Shown in pieces: positions 17,183 to 25,456 of a DNA stretch of 40,574 nt. A program made the translations under genes and the position numbers. Where the stretch lies: the NCBI RefSeq assembly GCF_004363305.1, contig NZ_SNZA01000005.1, positions 301,014 through 341,587 of the forward strand. The letters are read 5' to 3'. The DNA is from Marinomonas communis (GTDB lineage Bacteria; Pseudomonadota; Gammaproteobacteria; Pseudomonadales; Marinomonadaceae). Below the pieces are notes generated by a model. That model saw nothing but the letters and a program-made list of their open reading frames with translations, was not told the DNA's origin and searched no databases. Positions within the stretch are counted from its first letter, which is position 1. Each line of letters starts with the position of its first letter.

Positions 17183-17995
17183 ATGAATGACAGTTTTCCA
17201 GAGAACCTGAGGTTGCTCTGCAGTTATTACAAGTCGATTGCTGATGTCTGTCGGCGCTTATCTATCAATCGACCACAGTTTAACCGTTATTTAAGCGGTA
17301 CGACCTTTCCATCGAACAGTACCTTGCGCAGAGTATGTGATTTTTTTGGTGTAGAAGAACATGAGATTCTGCTACCTCACAGCCAGTTTAGACGCTTGTT
17401 ACAAGTACGGCCAATTGCTGAACAAGAACCGGTCGCGGCAACACCTGAGCAACAGTTTTTCGACAAGTTAAACAGTATCGGGCAGCATGGTGTTGATAAA
17501 TACGTCGGCTACTATTTTGAGTACTACCTTTCCATGGCTTATCCGGGCAAAGTCCTACGAACTCTGGTTTGCTTGGAGCGTCAAGGTAACAAAACCTACT
17601 ATCAACGCACAGAGCGTTTAAATCCTCGCCGTTCAGGTAAACCTTTCCATGGTATGTATAAAGGGGTTGTGCAATTTTTGGGGGACCGAATATTTCTGCA
17701 CGACTATGAAACACTTACCAATCTTGAGATGACCCAGACAATTTTGTACCCAACCTTTAAGAATCGGGTGGATCGATTAACCGGTTTACGTTTAGGCGTG
17801 TCTGGCAGTGGTGAGCGTATGCCTTGCTGTACTCGTGTGGTGTACGAATTTATTGGTAAAGAAATAAAGCGCAATAAAGTTTTCCCTCTTTTAGGGTTGT
17901 ATGACTTTGACGATGAGCGCTTGGACGATGATATTCGCGACTCAATCAAAAATGATATCGCAACAGGCGAATGGCATTTCAGGGCTCGATTTTAA
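17183..17995 (+). CDS. XRE-type helix-turn-helix regulator with C-terminal effector domain
   Basis: A 270-residue protein. Residues about 5-60 are an XRE/Cro-type helix-turn-helix (ADVCRRLSINRPQFNRYLSG, FPSNSTLRRVCDFFGVEEHE). The remaining 200 residues (FDKLNSIGQHGVDKYVGYYF, FHGMYKGVVQFLGDRIFLHD) form a domain I do not recognise by name, presumably sensing a ligand. I chose the ATG at 17183, preceded by GGGGGAG; an earlier in-frame TTG at 17120 has no ribosome site. The amidase gene starts nine bases after its stop, so the pair is co-transcribed and the regulator probably responds to an amide or its product. Confidence 0.85.
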   Translation: MNDSFPENLRLLCSYYKSIADVCRRLSINRPQFNRYLSGTTFPSNSTLRRVCDFFGVEEHEILLPHSQFRRLLQVRPIAEQEPVAATPEQQFFDKLNSIGQHGVDKYVGYYFEYYLSMAYPGKVLRTLVCLERQGNKTYYQRTERLNPRRSGKPFHGMYKGVVQFLGDRIFLHDYETLTNLEMTQTILYPTFKNRVDRLTGLRLGVSGSGERMPCCTRVVYEFIGKEIKRNKVFPLLGLYDFDDERLDDDIRDSIKNDIATGEWHFRARF

Positions 17996-18004
17996 GGAAA
18001 AGGT

Positions 18005-19258
18005 ATGGACATGATGGATTCTAAACATTGGTCAGAGCGGGGCTTAGATACGCATTTGGATAAGCTTAAATCTGAAGTGACAGCGTGTTCAGAGCCGATC
18101 TTTATTGCACCGTTTGTTGAATCCTCGGTCAGTAAGGATGGGGCACTTTCTGGTGCAGTCGTCTCGGTAAAGGCGACATTTGATGTTGCGGGTCACCCGA
18201 CGACGATGGGATCCAAGTTGCTGGGACAGAAGCATGCTGAAAAAGATGCAGATGCTGTCGCATTTTTACGGGCAGCAGGTGCAAGCCTAATTGGCCATAC
18301 CAATATGACTGAGTTGGCGTATTCCGGTGTAGGTCTCAACCCACACTTTGGAACGCCTGAAAATCCGTTCAAACAAGGCCGTATCCCTGGTGGTTCTACA
18401 AGTGGTGGAGCGGTTTCCGTTGCAACGGGGCTTGCTGATATCGCTTTGGGAACAGATACCGGTGGTTCACTGAGAATTCCCGCTGCCTTTTGTGGTTTAG
18501 TGGGGTTTAAGCCGAGTCAGCAATCCGTATCCAGCAAAGGCTGTCTACCACTTTCTCAGTCTCTAGACAGCATCGGCGTAATGGCTAACTCGGTTAACGA
18601 TTGTTCTCTAGCTTGGCATGTATTGAGTGACAAAAAAGAGGAGCATGTTGATCACGACTTTATCTTAAAAGTCCCGACGAACTTTGGTATGGATGAAGCT
18701 TCTTCGATAGTCAGAGAAGCTTTTGATTCTGTAATCAAGTCTTTGCAAGATCAAGGGTTAAAGATTGAGCATGGTAGCTATCCCATTTTTGAAGCCTATC
18801 AACAGTTGCCAGTTTGGCAGTTTTCTGCGGTGGAGAGCCGTCGTTACTTTGCGAGTCTTATTGATCTAGAAAGTGATCTGCTGGACCCGCGAGTGCGTCA
18901 GCGCATTGCTAGGGGGAAGGGAGTTACTGACGAAGAATTCAGCAACACTCAGCGTTTAAGGCACGACTTGATAGAGCGTATGTCCGCTGAGGAAGCAAAC
19001 ACGGTATTTATCATGCCAACTGTCGCTTGCATTGCACCTGACTTTTCTGATTTTGCAACAGACGAGGATTTTAATCGCATCAATTTGCTTTGCTTGCGAA
19101 ATACATCATTTGCCAATGTGATTGACGGTTGTAGCCTTTCACTTCCGTTTACCTACCAAGGCGAGCCAATCGGATTAATGCTAACCGCTAAAAATGGTGA
19201 CGATCAAAAACTTCTGTCGTTGGCACAAACGATTGAACGACTGCTTTGCTCATTCTAA
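18005..19258 (+). CDS. Amidase-signature family hydrolase
   Basis: A 417-residue amidase-signature enzyme. The Ser-cisSer-Lys triad is visible as Lys56 (VSVKATF), Ser131 (PGGSTSGG) and Ser155 (DTGGSLRIPA), with the same spacings (75 and 24) as in fatty-acid amide hydrolase, so it should be active. It is shorter than GatA (about 485), lacks gatB/gatC neighbours, and is therefore a free-standing amidase rather than part of the tRNA amidotransferase. The substrate is unknown. It is co-transcribed with the XRE regulator and faces away from the aspA-ansA operon; both units release ammonia from nitrogen compounds. Confidence 0.9.
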   Translation: MDMMDSKHWSERGLDTHLDKLKSEVTACSEPIFIAPFVESSVSKDGALSGAVVSVKATFDVAGHPTTMGSKLLGQKHAEKDADAVAFLRAAGASLIGHTNMTELAYSGVGLNPHFGTPENPFKQGRIPGGSTSGGAVSVATGLADIALGTDTGGSLRIPAAFCGLVGFKPSQQSVSSKGCLPLSQSLDSIGVMANSVNDCSLAWHVLSDKKEEHVDHDFILKVPTNFGMDEASSIVREAFDSVIKSLQDQGLKIEHGSYPIFEAYQQLPVWQFSAVESRRYFASLIDLESDLLDPRVRQRIARGKGVTDEEFSNTQRLRHDLIERMSAEEANTVFIMPTVACIAPDFSDFATDEDFNRINLLCLRNTSFANVIDGCSLSLPFTYQGEPIGLMLTAKNGDDQKLLSLAQTIERLLCSF

Positions 19259-19266
19259 AGCATATT

Positions 19267-19311
19267 TTCAACACTGAGCTCCGAGTGATTTTATCGGAGC
19301 TTAGTGTTGAA
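19267..19311. terminator. Long hairpin between convergent amidase and permease genes
   Basis: An 18-bp stem (19267-19284 with 19294-19311, one G-T wobble) around a 9-nt loop, placed eight bases after the amidase stop and four bases beyond the permease stop on the other strand. No T-run follows on either strand. It most likely marks the 3' ends of both transcripts. Confidence 0.65.
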
Positions 19312-19315
19312 GCGG

Positions 19316-21295
19316 CTATGGCTTCTTAAACCGCCCAATAACCAACAGAGCAATGAAATAAAGCCCGCCTAGGATAGAAACTAGAGTGCCCGCTGCAATC
19401 TGCGCTGGGTAAAGCAAACTTTGCCCTAGCCAGTCGGCCCATAGCAGCAATGTTGCGCCTAATATCGCGGCGCATAAAATTTGACTGCGAGTACTTCTGG
19501 CTCCCAGCATGATCGCTAAATGGGGTGCAATTAATCCAATGAATGCGATTGGTCCCATTGTTGCGGTGGTGGTGGCGCAGAGTAGTGCAACAAGAGTCAG
19601 AATGATTAAACTGGCTAGATTGAGAGGGACACCGCGGGCCAATGCAAAGGCTCTCCCGACAGAAAGTAGGGTAAGCCAGCGCGAGCTAATCAGAGCAAAG
19701 CTTAATAGTAATAGGCTACTAGCGAGCAATGCTAAGCTTTGAGCGTTTGTGACACGATAGGTGGAACCTGCTAACCACAACAGAATACGGTAACTATCTT
19801 GAGTGCCCTTAGCCAAGCAGAACTGAATCACCGCATCAAGCAGAGCAGTCAACGCAATGCCCGTCAGGATTAAAGTGGAAGGTGCGAATTGATGCTTGCG
19901 AGCTAAAGCAATCAATACCAGCAAAACTGCGATACTACCCAAGGCTGCAACAAGCCAATTGTTTGACAGGGTTGCGTTAGCAAACAAAACAGTTGTGGAC
20001 ACCAAGGCAAGGGTTGCACCTGCAGATACGCCGAGAATATCAGGGCTGGCTAACGGGTTATAAATCAGTCTTTGTAATAGCACGCCAGCGATCGCTAAAC
20101 TTGCACCAGCAGCGACTGCGGTCAGCAGTCTTGGCTGTCTTATTTGCCACTGATAGTCACTGAGCCAATGCCACTCAAAAGAACCACTAGAAAAGTCTGC
20201 GAATGTGTTGAGTAAGAGTATCGTAACGACACTCACCCCGATACCTGATAGCGCTTTAAATGAAAGACTACGTCCACCAGTAGGCAATATAAACGCTAAA
20301 TTATCTTGGGCTTTGAGCTGGCGCCGACTGAACCAAACCAATGCTGGTGCGCCAATTAATGCAGCAGTGACGCCGCTGGTTACAACATCATTGGTGTACT
20401 GGGTTAACCAAAAAGCCATGCGATCAGTAGCGAAGAGTAATCCCGCACCTAGAATCATACTGAATACTAATTCTTGGCGTGCTGTACGAGCGCCCATTGC
20501 TCTTGCTATGTTTGGTGCAATCAAACCAATAAAGCCAATGACGCCAATACTGCTGACGATAGCAGAGGCAAGCCAAATGCCTGTTGTCATTAAGACAAAA
20601 AAGGTTGGTAGCACGGATAAACCGCGTGCGCTGGCGCCTTCTTTTCCTAGTCGTAGTAGGCTTAGCGCCCTAGGTGCAAAAAACAAAATAGGCAGCCCGA
20701 TAAGTAACTGAGGGACTAAACTTGTAAAAGTATCCCAGCCATTTTGCGCGAGGTCTCCTGCCCCCCACATGAAGATGTTTTGAGCAAATTGTTCATTGAG
20801 CAGTATGATGCCCGTCGCGATAGCGCCCAGCAATAAGTTAACAACCATGCCCGCCACGACGATGGGCAGGCCCGTCATATTATTGAGGCCGACGATGGCG
20901 AGGATAAGTCCAAAGGCTAGCATCGCCCCCATCATGGCGGCTAAATCCCCATAGTCATTTACATACTGGGCAAACCAGACATTCATAATGATAAGGGCCA
21001 GCCAAGCGCCTGAAGAGGAGCCGAGTGTGAGCGGTGAGGTGAGGGGGTTCTGTGTCAGTTGCTGCATTAAGCTGCCAACTAACCCTAATGTGGCTCCAAC
21101 AATCAGAGCCATCGCAATGCGTGGTAGGTGTCCAAATAGGAAACTAAAATCGTCAAAGCTTTCCGGTGCTTGTGTTCCCTGAAGTAGGCTCCATTGATGA
21201 TCAATGGATAAGGGGCTGCCGAAAACTGTGAGTAAAATGATCAGTAGGGCGAAGCCACTGCCAGCGCCCCAAATAGGAAAATGTTTTACGTTCAT
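19316..21295 (-). CDS. fhuB: Ferric-siderophore ABC permease, double FecCD domain (FhuB-like)
   Basis: A 659-residue inner-membrane permease made of two fused FecCD domains (about 1-330 and 340-659), each with about ten helices and its own ATPase-coupling loop (GLIAPNIARAMGARTARQEL and GLIAPHLAIMLGARSTRSQI). The fusion and length match FhuB (660), which moves ferric hydroxamates to the cytosol. Its start overlaps the stop of the binding-protein gene in an ATGA, so it is translationally coupled. It is the last gene of the operon. The exact siderophore is inferred only from family. Confidence 0.9.
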   Translation of the reverse strand: MNVKHFPIWGAGSGFALLIILLTVFGSPLSIDHQWSLLQGTQAPESFDDFSFLFGHLPRIAMALIVGATLGLVGSLMQQLTQNPLTSPLTLGSSSGAWLALIIMNVWFAQYVNDYGDLAAMMGAMLAFGLILAIVGLNNMTGLPIVVAGMVVNLLLGAIATGIILLNEQFAQNIFMWGAGDLAQNGWDTFTSLVPQLLIGLPILFFAPRALSLLRLGKEGASARGLSVLPTFFVLMTTGIWLASAIVSSIGVIGFIGLIAPNIARAMGARTARQELVFSMILGAGLLFATDRMAFWLTQYTNDVVTSGVTAALIGAPALVWFSRRQLKAQDNLAFILPTGGRSLSFKALSGIGVSVVTILLLNTFADFSSGSFEWHWLSDYQWQIRQPRLLTAVAAGASLAIAGVLLQRLIYNPLASPDILGVSAGATLALVSTTVLFANATLSNNWLVAALGSIAVLLVLIALARKHQFAPSTLILTGIALTALLDAVIQFCLAKGTQDSYRILLWLAGSTYRVTNAQSLALLASSLLLLSFALISSRWLTLLSVGRAFALARGVPLNLASLIILTLVALLCATTTATMGPIAFIGLIAPHLAIMLGARSTRSQILCAAILGATLLLWADWLGQSLLYPAQIAAGTLVSILGGLYFIALLVIGRFKKP

Positions 21296-22206
21296 TGGGC
21301 AATTTCAAGCAGGCTTTTGGTGTAGGCCTCGGCCGTGTAGCGTAGTGACATGGCGCCGCCAAAGCTCCAAACTGGCGCAACACTGTTATAGTGTTTTGCT
21401 CTCACGAAAGGCATGGCTTGCCATAAAAATGATTTCTTTAATTTCGCTTCTTCGTTAAACGGCAATATATATAAGAAATACGCATCAGTAAGGTCTTTTA
21501 ATTGATCAATACGCATCTGCTTTGTGCCCCAAAGTGTTGGCGACAGGGGAAGTGCATTTTTAAGTCCGAGCTGTTTCAACACCCAATCAGAAGATGAGTT
21601 TTCAGTATAAAGGAACACGGTTGTTTCACTGCCAAATCGGGCAGGTAAAACACTGGGCAATTCTTGTCCAAATGATTGCTCTAGTTGCTGCTTTAAAGAC
21701 GCTAAATCAGAATGTAACTGTTCAAGTTTAGCTTCCGCCAGCGCTTCTTTTTTAAATAGCTTGGCTAATGTTCTGAAATTGGCAATAGCTTGCTCACCAG
21801 CATCGTAATCACCTTGATAATTTTCAAGTAGCACGACGGGTGCGATCTCTGAGAAGCTGTCTAATAAGTCCTTCTGAGGCGATGCAGCAATGATGACATC
21901 AGGCTTTAGTGCTGCGACTTTTTCAAGGTTAGGCTCAGCTCGTGTACCGATGTCCGCTACTTGCTCTGATGCATGAGGTTGCGCTACCCAAGTGTTGTAA
22001 CCTTCAATATTCGGGCCTCCAAGAGGCGTGACATCCAGCTCAAGTACTTGCTCAATAAGGTCCCAATTCAGAACAACAACACGCTCTGGTACCTTCGAAA
22101 AGGTTTTCTCACCTTCACTGTCATGGATCGTAATGTCAGCTAATGAAGTGCTACTGGCAAAAAGGCTGAGTGTTAACAGCATCAGTCGAGGGAGGTTTAA
22201 GGACAT
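21292..22206 (-). CDS. fhuD: Periplasmic ferric-siderophore binding protein (FhuD-like)
   Basis: A 304-residue class III substrate-binding protein. A signal peptide of about 23 residues ends at SLA-D. The mature part has the two-lobe pattern of the FhuD/BtuF family (VPERVVVLNWDLIEQVLELD, VADIGTRAEPNLEKVAALKPDVIIAA). In length and sequence character it is closest to FhuD, the hydroxamate-siderophore carrier that hands the ligand to FhuB. It overlaps the ATPase gene by ten bases upstream and fhuB by four downstream. Other catecholate or mixed siderophores remain possible. Confidence 0.88.
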   Translation of the reverse strand: MSLNLPRLMLLTLSLFASSTSLADITIHDSEGEKTFSKVPERVVVLNWDLIEQVLELDVTPLGGPNIEGYNTWVAQPHASEQVADIGTRAEPNLEKVAALKPDVIIAASPQKDLLDSFSEIAPVVLLENYQGDYDAGEQAIANFRTLAKLFKKEALAEAKLEQLHSDLASLKQQLEQSFGQELPSVLPARFGSETTVFLYTENSSSDWVLKQLGLKNALPLSPTLWGTKQMRIDQLKDLTDAYFLYILPFNEEAKLKKSFLWQAMPFVRAKHYNSVAPVWSFGGAMSLRYTAEAYTKSLLEIAQ

Positions 22207-22979
22207 ACGACGGCCACCTTTGATGGTTGTTGTGGAACGGAGTTAGGATGATCAAGTAATTTTATTGGAGTTTGGTAAAGGTCACTTAGACGATCTTCAT
22301 CAAGCAGTAGCTCGGCACTGCCTTCAAAGACAATTTGACCTTTTTTAAGAGCAATGATCTGCTGAGCATATTGCAGTGCCAGATTGAGATCATGAAGTAT
22401 GGCAATGATGCCGCGCCCTTGCTGCTGACAGAGATCGGACAATAAGCTCATTAGCTGATATTGATGTTGAATATCTAGAGCGGAAGTTGGCTCATCTAGA
22501 ATCAACACTGGCGATTGTTGAGCGAGCAGCATAGCAACCCAGGCACGCTGACGTTCTCCGCCTGATAAGCTGTCTGCGGCAGTGTTAGCAAACTCACTGA
22601 TGCCAGTTTCTTCGATGGCTTGGTTAATAATCTGTTCATCTTCTTTTTGCCATCTCCCAAGTAAACCTCGCCAAGGAAAACGGCCTAAGCGCACGACTTC
22701 GCGGACAGTTAATCCGGCTGAGGAGGGTAACTTTTGCGGTAGAAAAGCAATGTTACGAGCGAGCATTTTGGCAGACAGGTTGTTTACCTCATCCGAGTGC
22801 AACATGACCTGGCCTTGATCTGGTGCCTGCTGTCCCGAAAGAAGACTTACCAAGGTGGATTTGCCGGATCCGTTATGACCAAGAACCACGGTAAGCTTGT
22901 CCGTAGGAATGGCCAGGGAGGGAATATCTAAAATGACTCGCCCTGAGCGAACCATCTTAATATTTTTAAGTGAGAACAT
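22197..22979 (-). CDS. fhuC: Ferric-siderophore ABC transporter ATPase (FhuC-like)
   Basis: A 260-residue ABC ATPase with Walker A GHNGSGKST (about 35-43), Q-loop FLPQKLP, signature LSGGERQRAW, Walker B VLILDEP and the switch His (ILHDLN). These features and the length fit the FepC/FhuC group that powers siderophore uptake. It is second in the operon, 65 bases after the receptor gene, from which it is separated by a hairpin, and its 3' end overlaps the binding-protein gene. Confidence 0.92.
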   Translation of the reverse strand: MFSLKNIKMVRSGRVILDIPSLAIPTDKLTVVLGHNGSGKSTLVSLLSGQQAPDQGQVMLHSDEVNNLSAKMLARNIAFLPQKLPSSAGLTVREVVRLGRFPWRGLLGRWQKEDEQIINQAIEETGISEFANTAADSLSGGERQRAWVAMLLAQQSPVLILDEPTSALDIQHQYQLMSLLSDLCQQQGRGIIAILHDLNLALQYAQQIIALKKGQIVFEGSAELLLDEDRLSDLYQTPIKLLDHPNSVPQQPSKVAVVCP

Positions 22980-23004
22980 GAACGTCGAAATTCCTCATAC
23001 GACA

Positions 23005-23028
23005 GATGGCTCCTGAAATGGAGCCATC
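23005..23028 (-). terminator. Intercistronic hairpin between receptor and fhuC genes
   Basis: Perfect 9-bp stem GATGGCTCC / GGAGCCATC with a 6-nt loop, 17 bases past the receptor stop codon. No T-run follows on the minus strand. Such hairpins often let the outer-membrane receptor be made in excess over the inner-membrane transporter. Confidence 0.55.
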
Positions 23029-23044
23029 GCGTAGTCAATGATCG

Positions 23045-25135
23045 CTACCAGCGATACTGTGTGCTTAACATAATGGAGCGAGATTGGCCGTAGTAGCAGT
23101 AATAGTCACAGCCAGATAAATACTCTTTGTCGGTTACATTGTTAATGTTTAACTGAGCGCGCCATTGATCGTTGATCTGATAAGCGGCCATCACATCGAA
23201 CAAAGTCACTGCGGGAACGGTTAGGTTGCTGCTTTTAGGATTGTCTTTGCTTTTACCAATGTAGCGAAGGCCTGTACCAAAGTTCCAATCCTCCGCACCC
23301 AATGCAGCGCCTTCAAGGTCTAGCCATGCTGATGCCATATGTTCAGGAATTAGGGCAGGGCGCTTGCTGCCTTGGTTATTGGTTTCATCTGTTTGTGCAT
23401 CAGTATAGGTGTATGAAGCGGTCAGGGTTACGTCATTGCTGAGCTCTGCCATAGATTCAACCTCTAAACCTTGCGAGGTGACTTCACCTGTTTGTGTCGC
23501 AACGTAGGTTGTTGGGTTTGTTACTAAAGCATTTTCTTGTTTAAGGTCAAACAGGGCGACATTGACGTATCCAGCAAAGCTGTCTGGGGCATACTTCACA
23601 CCGACTTCAGTTTGTTTGCCAATCAGAGGCTTATAAAGCTCGCCCGTTGCACTGTCTATGGTGGTTAAGACATTAAATGACTCGCTGTAACTGATGTATG
23701 GGGACAAACCGTTATCGCCTAGGTACATCAACCCAGCGTTGAGCGACAGTTCAGAGTCATTGCGAGACTTATCTTCGCTTTTGCTTTGGCTCGTGTTGTC
23801 AGTCTCGATCGCGTCAAATCGGCCACCAACGCTTGCCACCCATTGTTGGTTAAGCTTTCCTTGGTATTGCGCGTAAAGCCCTGCCTGAGACTTGCTGATT
23901 TCACGGTCGTTATTATTGGCCATATTCAACGGCGTGTAGTTACCATAAACTGGCGCATAAGGATTGATTGAACCAAAGCTATAGTTGTCTTGCTCTACAC
24001 CGTCGGTTTTATGATGTTGTAGGTCTAAGCCAAGCAGAACCGTATTTTCAATGGTATCGGACTGCCAGTTCGCAACCGCTTTAGAATCAAGAGATACGCT
24101 GGTTGTGTCGCCGTCGCGAAAGACGATTCCTTGGCCAATGCTGTTTGCCGTGGTGTCTGAAGACGGGAAAATATAAGAACTGCGAAGATAAAGCTCATTG
24201 AAGCCGACATTGAAGTTCTGCGATAGCGTCCAAGTATCATTTAGAAAATGATCTAGTTGATAGCCAGCAGAGATTTGTGTGCGTTCGTACTTATCATAGC
24301 CAGGCTGACCTAAGTTTGTACCTGCAGCAATACTACCTAAAGACGAGTCTAAAATGGTGCCAGCAGCAGGGTAAAACGGGTTAGTAGGAATACCATCATC
24401 CTTCAAGAAGGTTGCCAGCAAGGTCAATGTGGTATCGTCAGAAAGATCAATCAATAAACTTGGCGCTAAGTATACACGCGTATTTTCAGTGCCGTTTAAT
24501 TCACCATCGTTATCTTTAATTGCACCAACAAGACGATATTGATTGTCACTCCACTCACCAGACACATCGATCCCAATGCTTTTCTGGCTATTTGAGCCTA
24601 CTTCTATATCTAGTTGATTGTCCGCTGTGGCATCGGGTTTCTTCTGGACTGCATTGACCACGCCTCCTGGGGGCGCTTCGCCGTATAAAATAGAAGCTGG
24701 CCCTTTTAAGACTTCCACTTTTTCAAGCCCATATGGTTCTAAAAGCCACGTGTAGTAACCATCACGAAAGAGACGGCTGCCATCTAGATAAGTGGCGGCA
24801 TCAAAGCCACGTACTTTCACCCAGTCAGTGTCATTGTCTGCGCCGTAAGGTTGTGAGGTAACCCCTGATGTATAGCGAAGTGCTTCATCAAGTTTTTGTG
24901 GTTTGCGATCTTCAAGAGCTTTTTGATCAACAGATGAGATAGAAACGGATTGCTCTTGTGCGGGAGCGTCGACCTTAAGTGTTTCAGCGCTCACCTCCAG
25001 TAGGTCGAAAGTGACTTGTTGTGGGTTATCAGATGCCATCGCTGTCGTACTGCTTAGTAATAGCAGGGCGCCTGCCTGCGCTAAGCGATTATGCCTGATG
25101 TGAGTAGCAATTTTTGTGGGTAAGAATTTGGCCAT
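23045..25135 (-). CDS. TonB-dependent siderophore receptor (FhuA-like)
   Basis: A 696-residue outer-membrane receptor. A signal peptide ends near residue 34 (TAMA-S). A TonB-box-like stretch (FDLLEVSAETL) precedes the plug domain (LDEALRYTSGV, VKVRGFDAATYLDG, VEVLKGPASILYGEAPPGGV, about 60-190), and a 22-strand barrel ends in the aromatic terminus QYRW. The last strands carry SGCDYYCYYGQ, a Cys pair seen in FhuA/FegA-type ferrichrome receptors. It heads the fhuCDB-like operon on the minus strand and has a Fur-box match upstream, so it should be iron-repressed. Ferric hydroxamate is the likely ligand. Confidence 0.92.
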   Translation of the reverse strand: MAKFLPTKIATHIRHNRLAQAGALLLLSSTTAMASDNPQQVTFDLLEVSAETLKVDAPAQEQSVSISSVDQKALEDRKPQKLDEALRYTSGVTSQPYGADNDTDWVKVRGFDAATYLDGSRLFRDGYYTWLLEPYGLEKVEVLKGPASILYGEAPPGGVVNAVQKKPDATADNQLDIEVGSNSQKSIGIDVSGEWSDNQYRLVGAIKDNDGELNGTENTRVYLAPSLLIDLSDDTTLTLLATFLKDDGIPTNPFYPAAGTILDSSLGSIAAGTNLGQPGYDKYERTQISAGYQLDHFLNDTWTLSQNFNVGFNELYLRSSYIFPSSDTTANSIGQGIVFRDGDTTSVSLDSKAVANWQSDTIENTVLLGLDLQHHKTDGVEQDNYSFGSINPYAPVYGNYTPLNMANNNDREISKSQAGLYAQYQGKLNQQWVASVGGRFDAIETDNTSQSKSEDKSRNDSELSLNAGLMYLGDNGLSPYISYSESFNVLTTIDSATGELYKPLIGKQTEVGVKYAPDSFAGYVNVALFDLKQENALVTNPTTYVATQTGEVTSQGLEVESMAELSNDVTLTASYTYTDAQTDETNNQGSKRPALIPEHMASAWLDLEGAALGAEDWNFGTGLRYIGKSKDNPKSSNLTVPAVTLFDVMAAYQINDQWRAQLNINNVTDKEYLSGCDYYCYYGQSRSIMLSTQYRW

Positions 25136-25211
25136 TGAAACGATATCCTGAATAAATTGTAGAGTGATTCAGTTTCTATCTTAATTTGAGTAATAATACA
25201 AAACTAATACT

Positions 25212-25230
25212 AATATTGCTAATCATTATC
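25212..25230. promoter_or_regulatory. Fur box candidate upstream of siderophore receptor operon
   Basis: The 19 bases at 25212-25230 match the classical Fur consensus at 16 of 19 positions, with the right half (AATCATTATC) perfect. It lies 77 bases upstream of the receptor start codon, where Fur would repress the iron-uptake operon in iron-replete cells. The surrounding 25190-25250 stretch is AT-rich with additional TAAT repeats. Confidence 0.8.
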
Positions 25231-25304
25231 ATTTCTAATCACTTTTATTGCATAGAGTCTGTTTGGGGTTATTAGAGCTATGTCATTGATCTGTATAAGC
25301 ACTC

Positions 25305-25366
25305 CTGAAATGTAACTGACATAATTCTGTTGCTAAACGGTCATGTAATCATCATGTAACTGACAT
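25305..25366 (+). promoter_or_regulatory. PHO-box array upstream of phoX (six 7-mers, 11-nt period)
   Basis: Six 7-mers follow each other with exact 11-nt spacing: CTGAAAT (25305), CTGACAT (25316), CTGTTGC (25327), CGGTCAT (25338), TCATCAT (25349), CTGACAT (25360), separated by AT-rich 4-mers (gtaa, aatt, taaa, gtaa, gtaa). The PhoB consensus is CTGTCAT repeats with 4-nt spacers, so this reads as three tandem PHO boxes. A -10-like TAAATA begins 11 bases after the last unit (25378), which is where PhoB-activated promoters place it. The phoX start codon is 91 bases downstream of the array. This region together with the Fur box explains the 321-base gap. Confidence 0.85.
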
Positions 25367-25456
25367 GGTTCAAAGGCTAAATATCTGTCGGATTTATAAA
25401 TAACTGCGCAGCCAGCGCGCATACAAATTAAAACGATAGTTATTGAGGGAATACCC

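Noticed and set aside
18005..19258. Amidase as GatA of the tRNA amidotransferase
   Set aside because: Shorter than GatA, no gatB/gatC neighbours, paired with its own regulator.
20205..20711. 168-codon plus-strand open frame inside the fhuB-like gene
   Set aside because: Antisense to a clear double FecCD permease; composition reflects the complementary frame of membrane helices.
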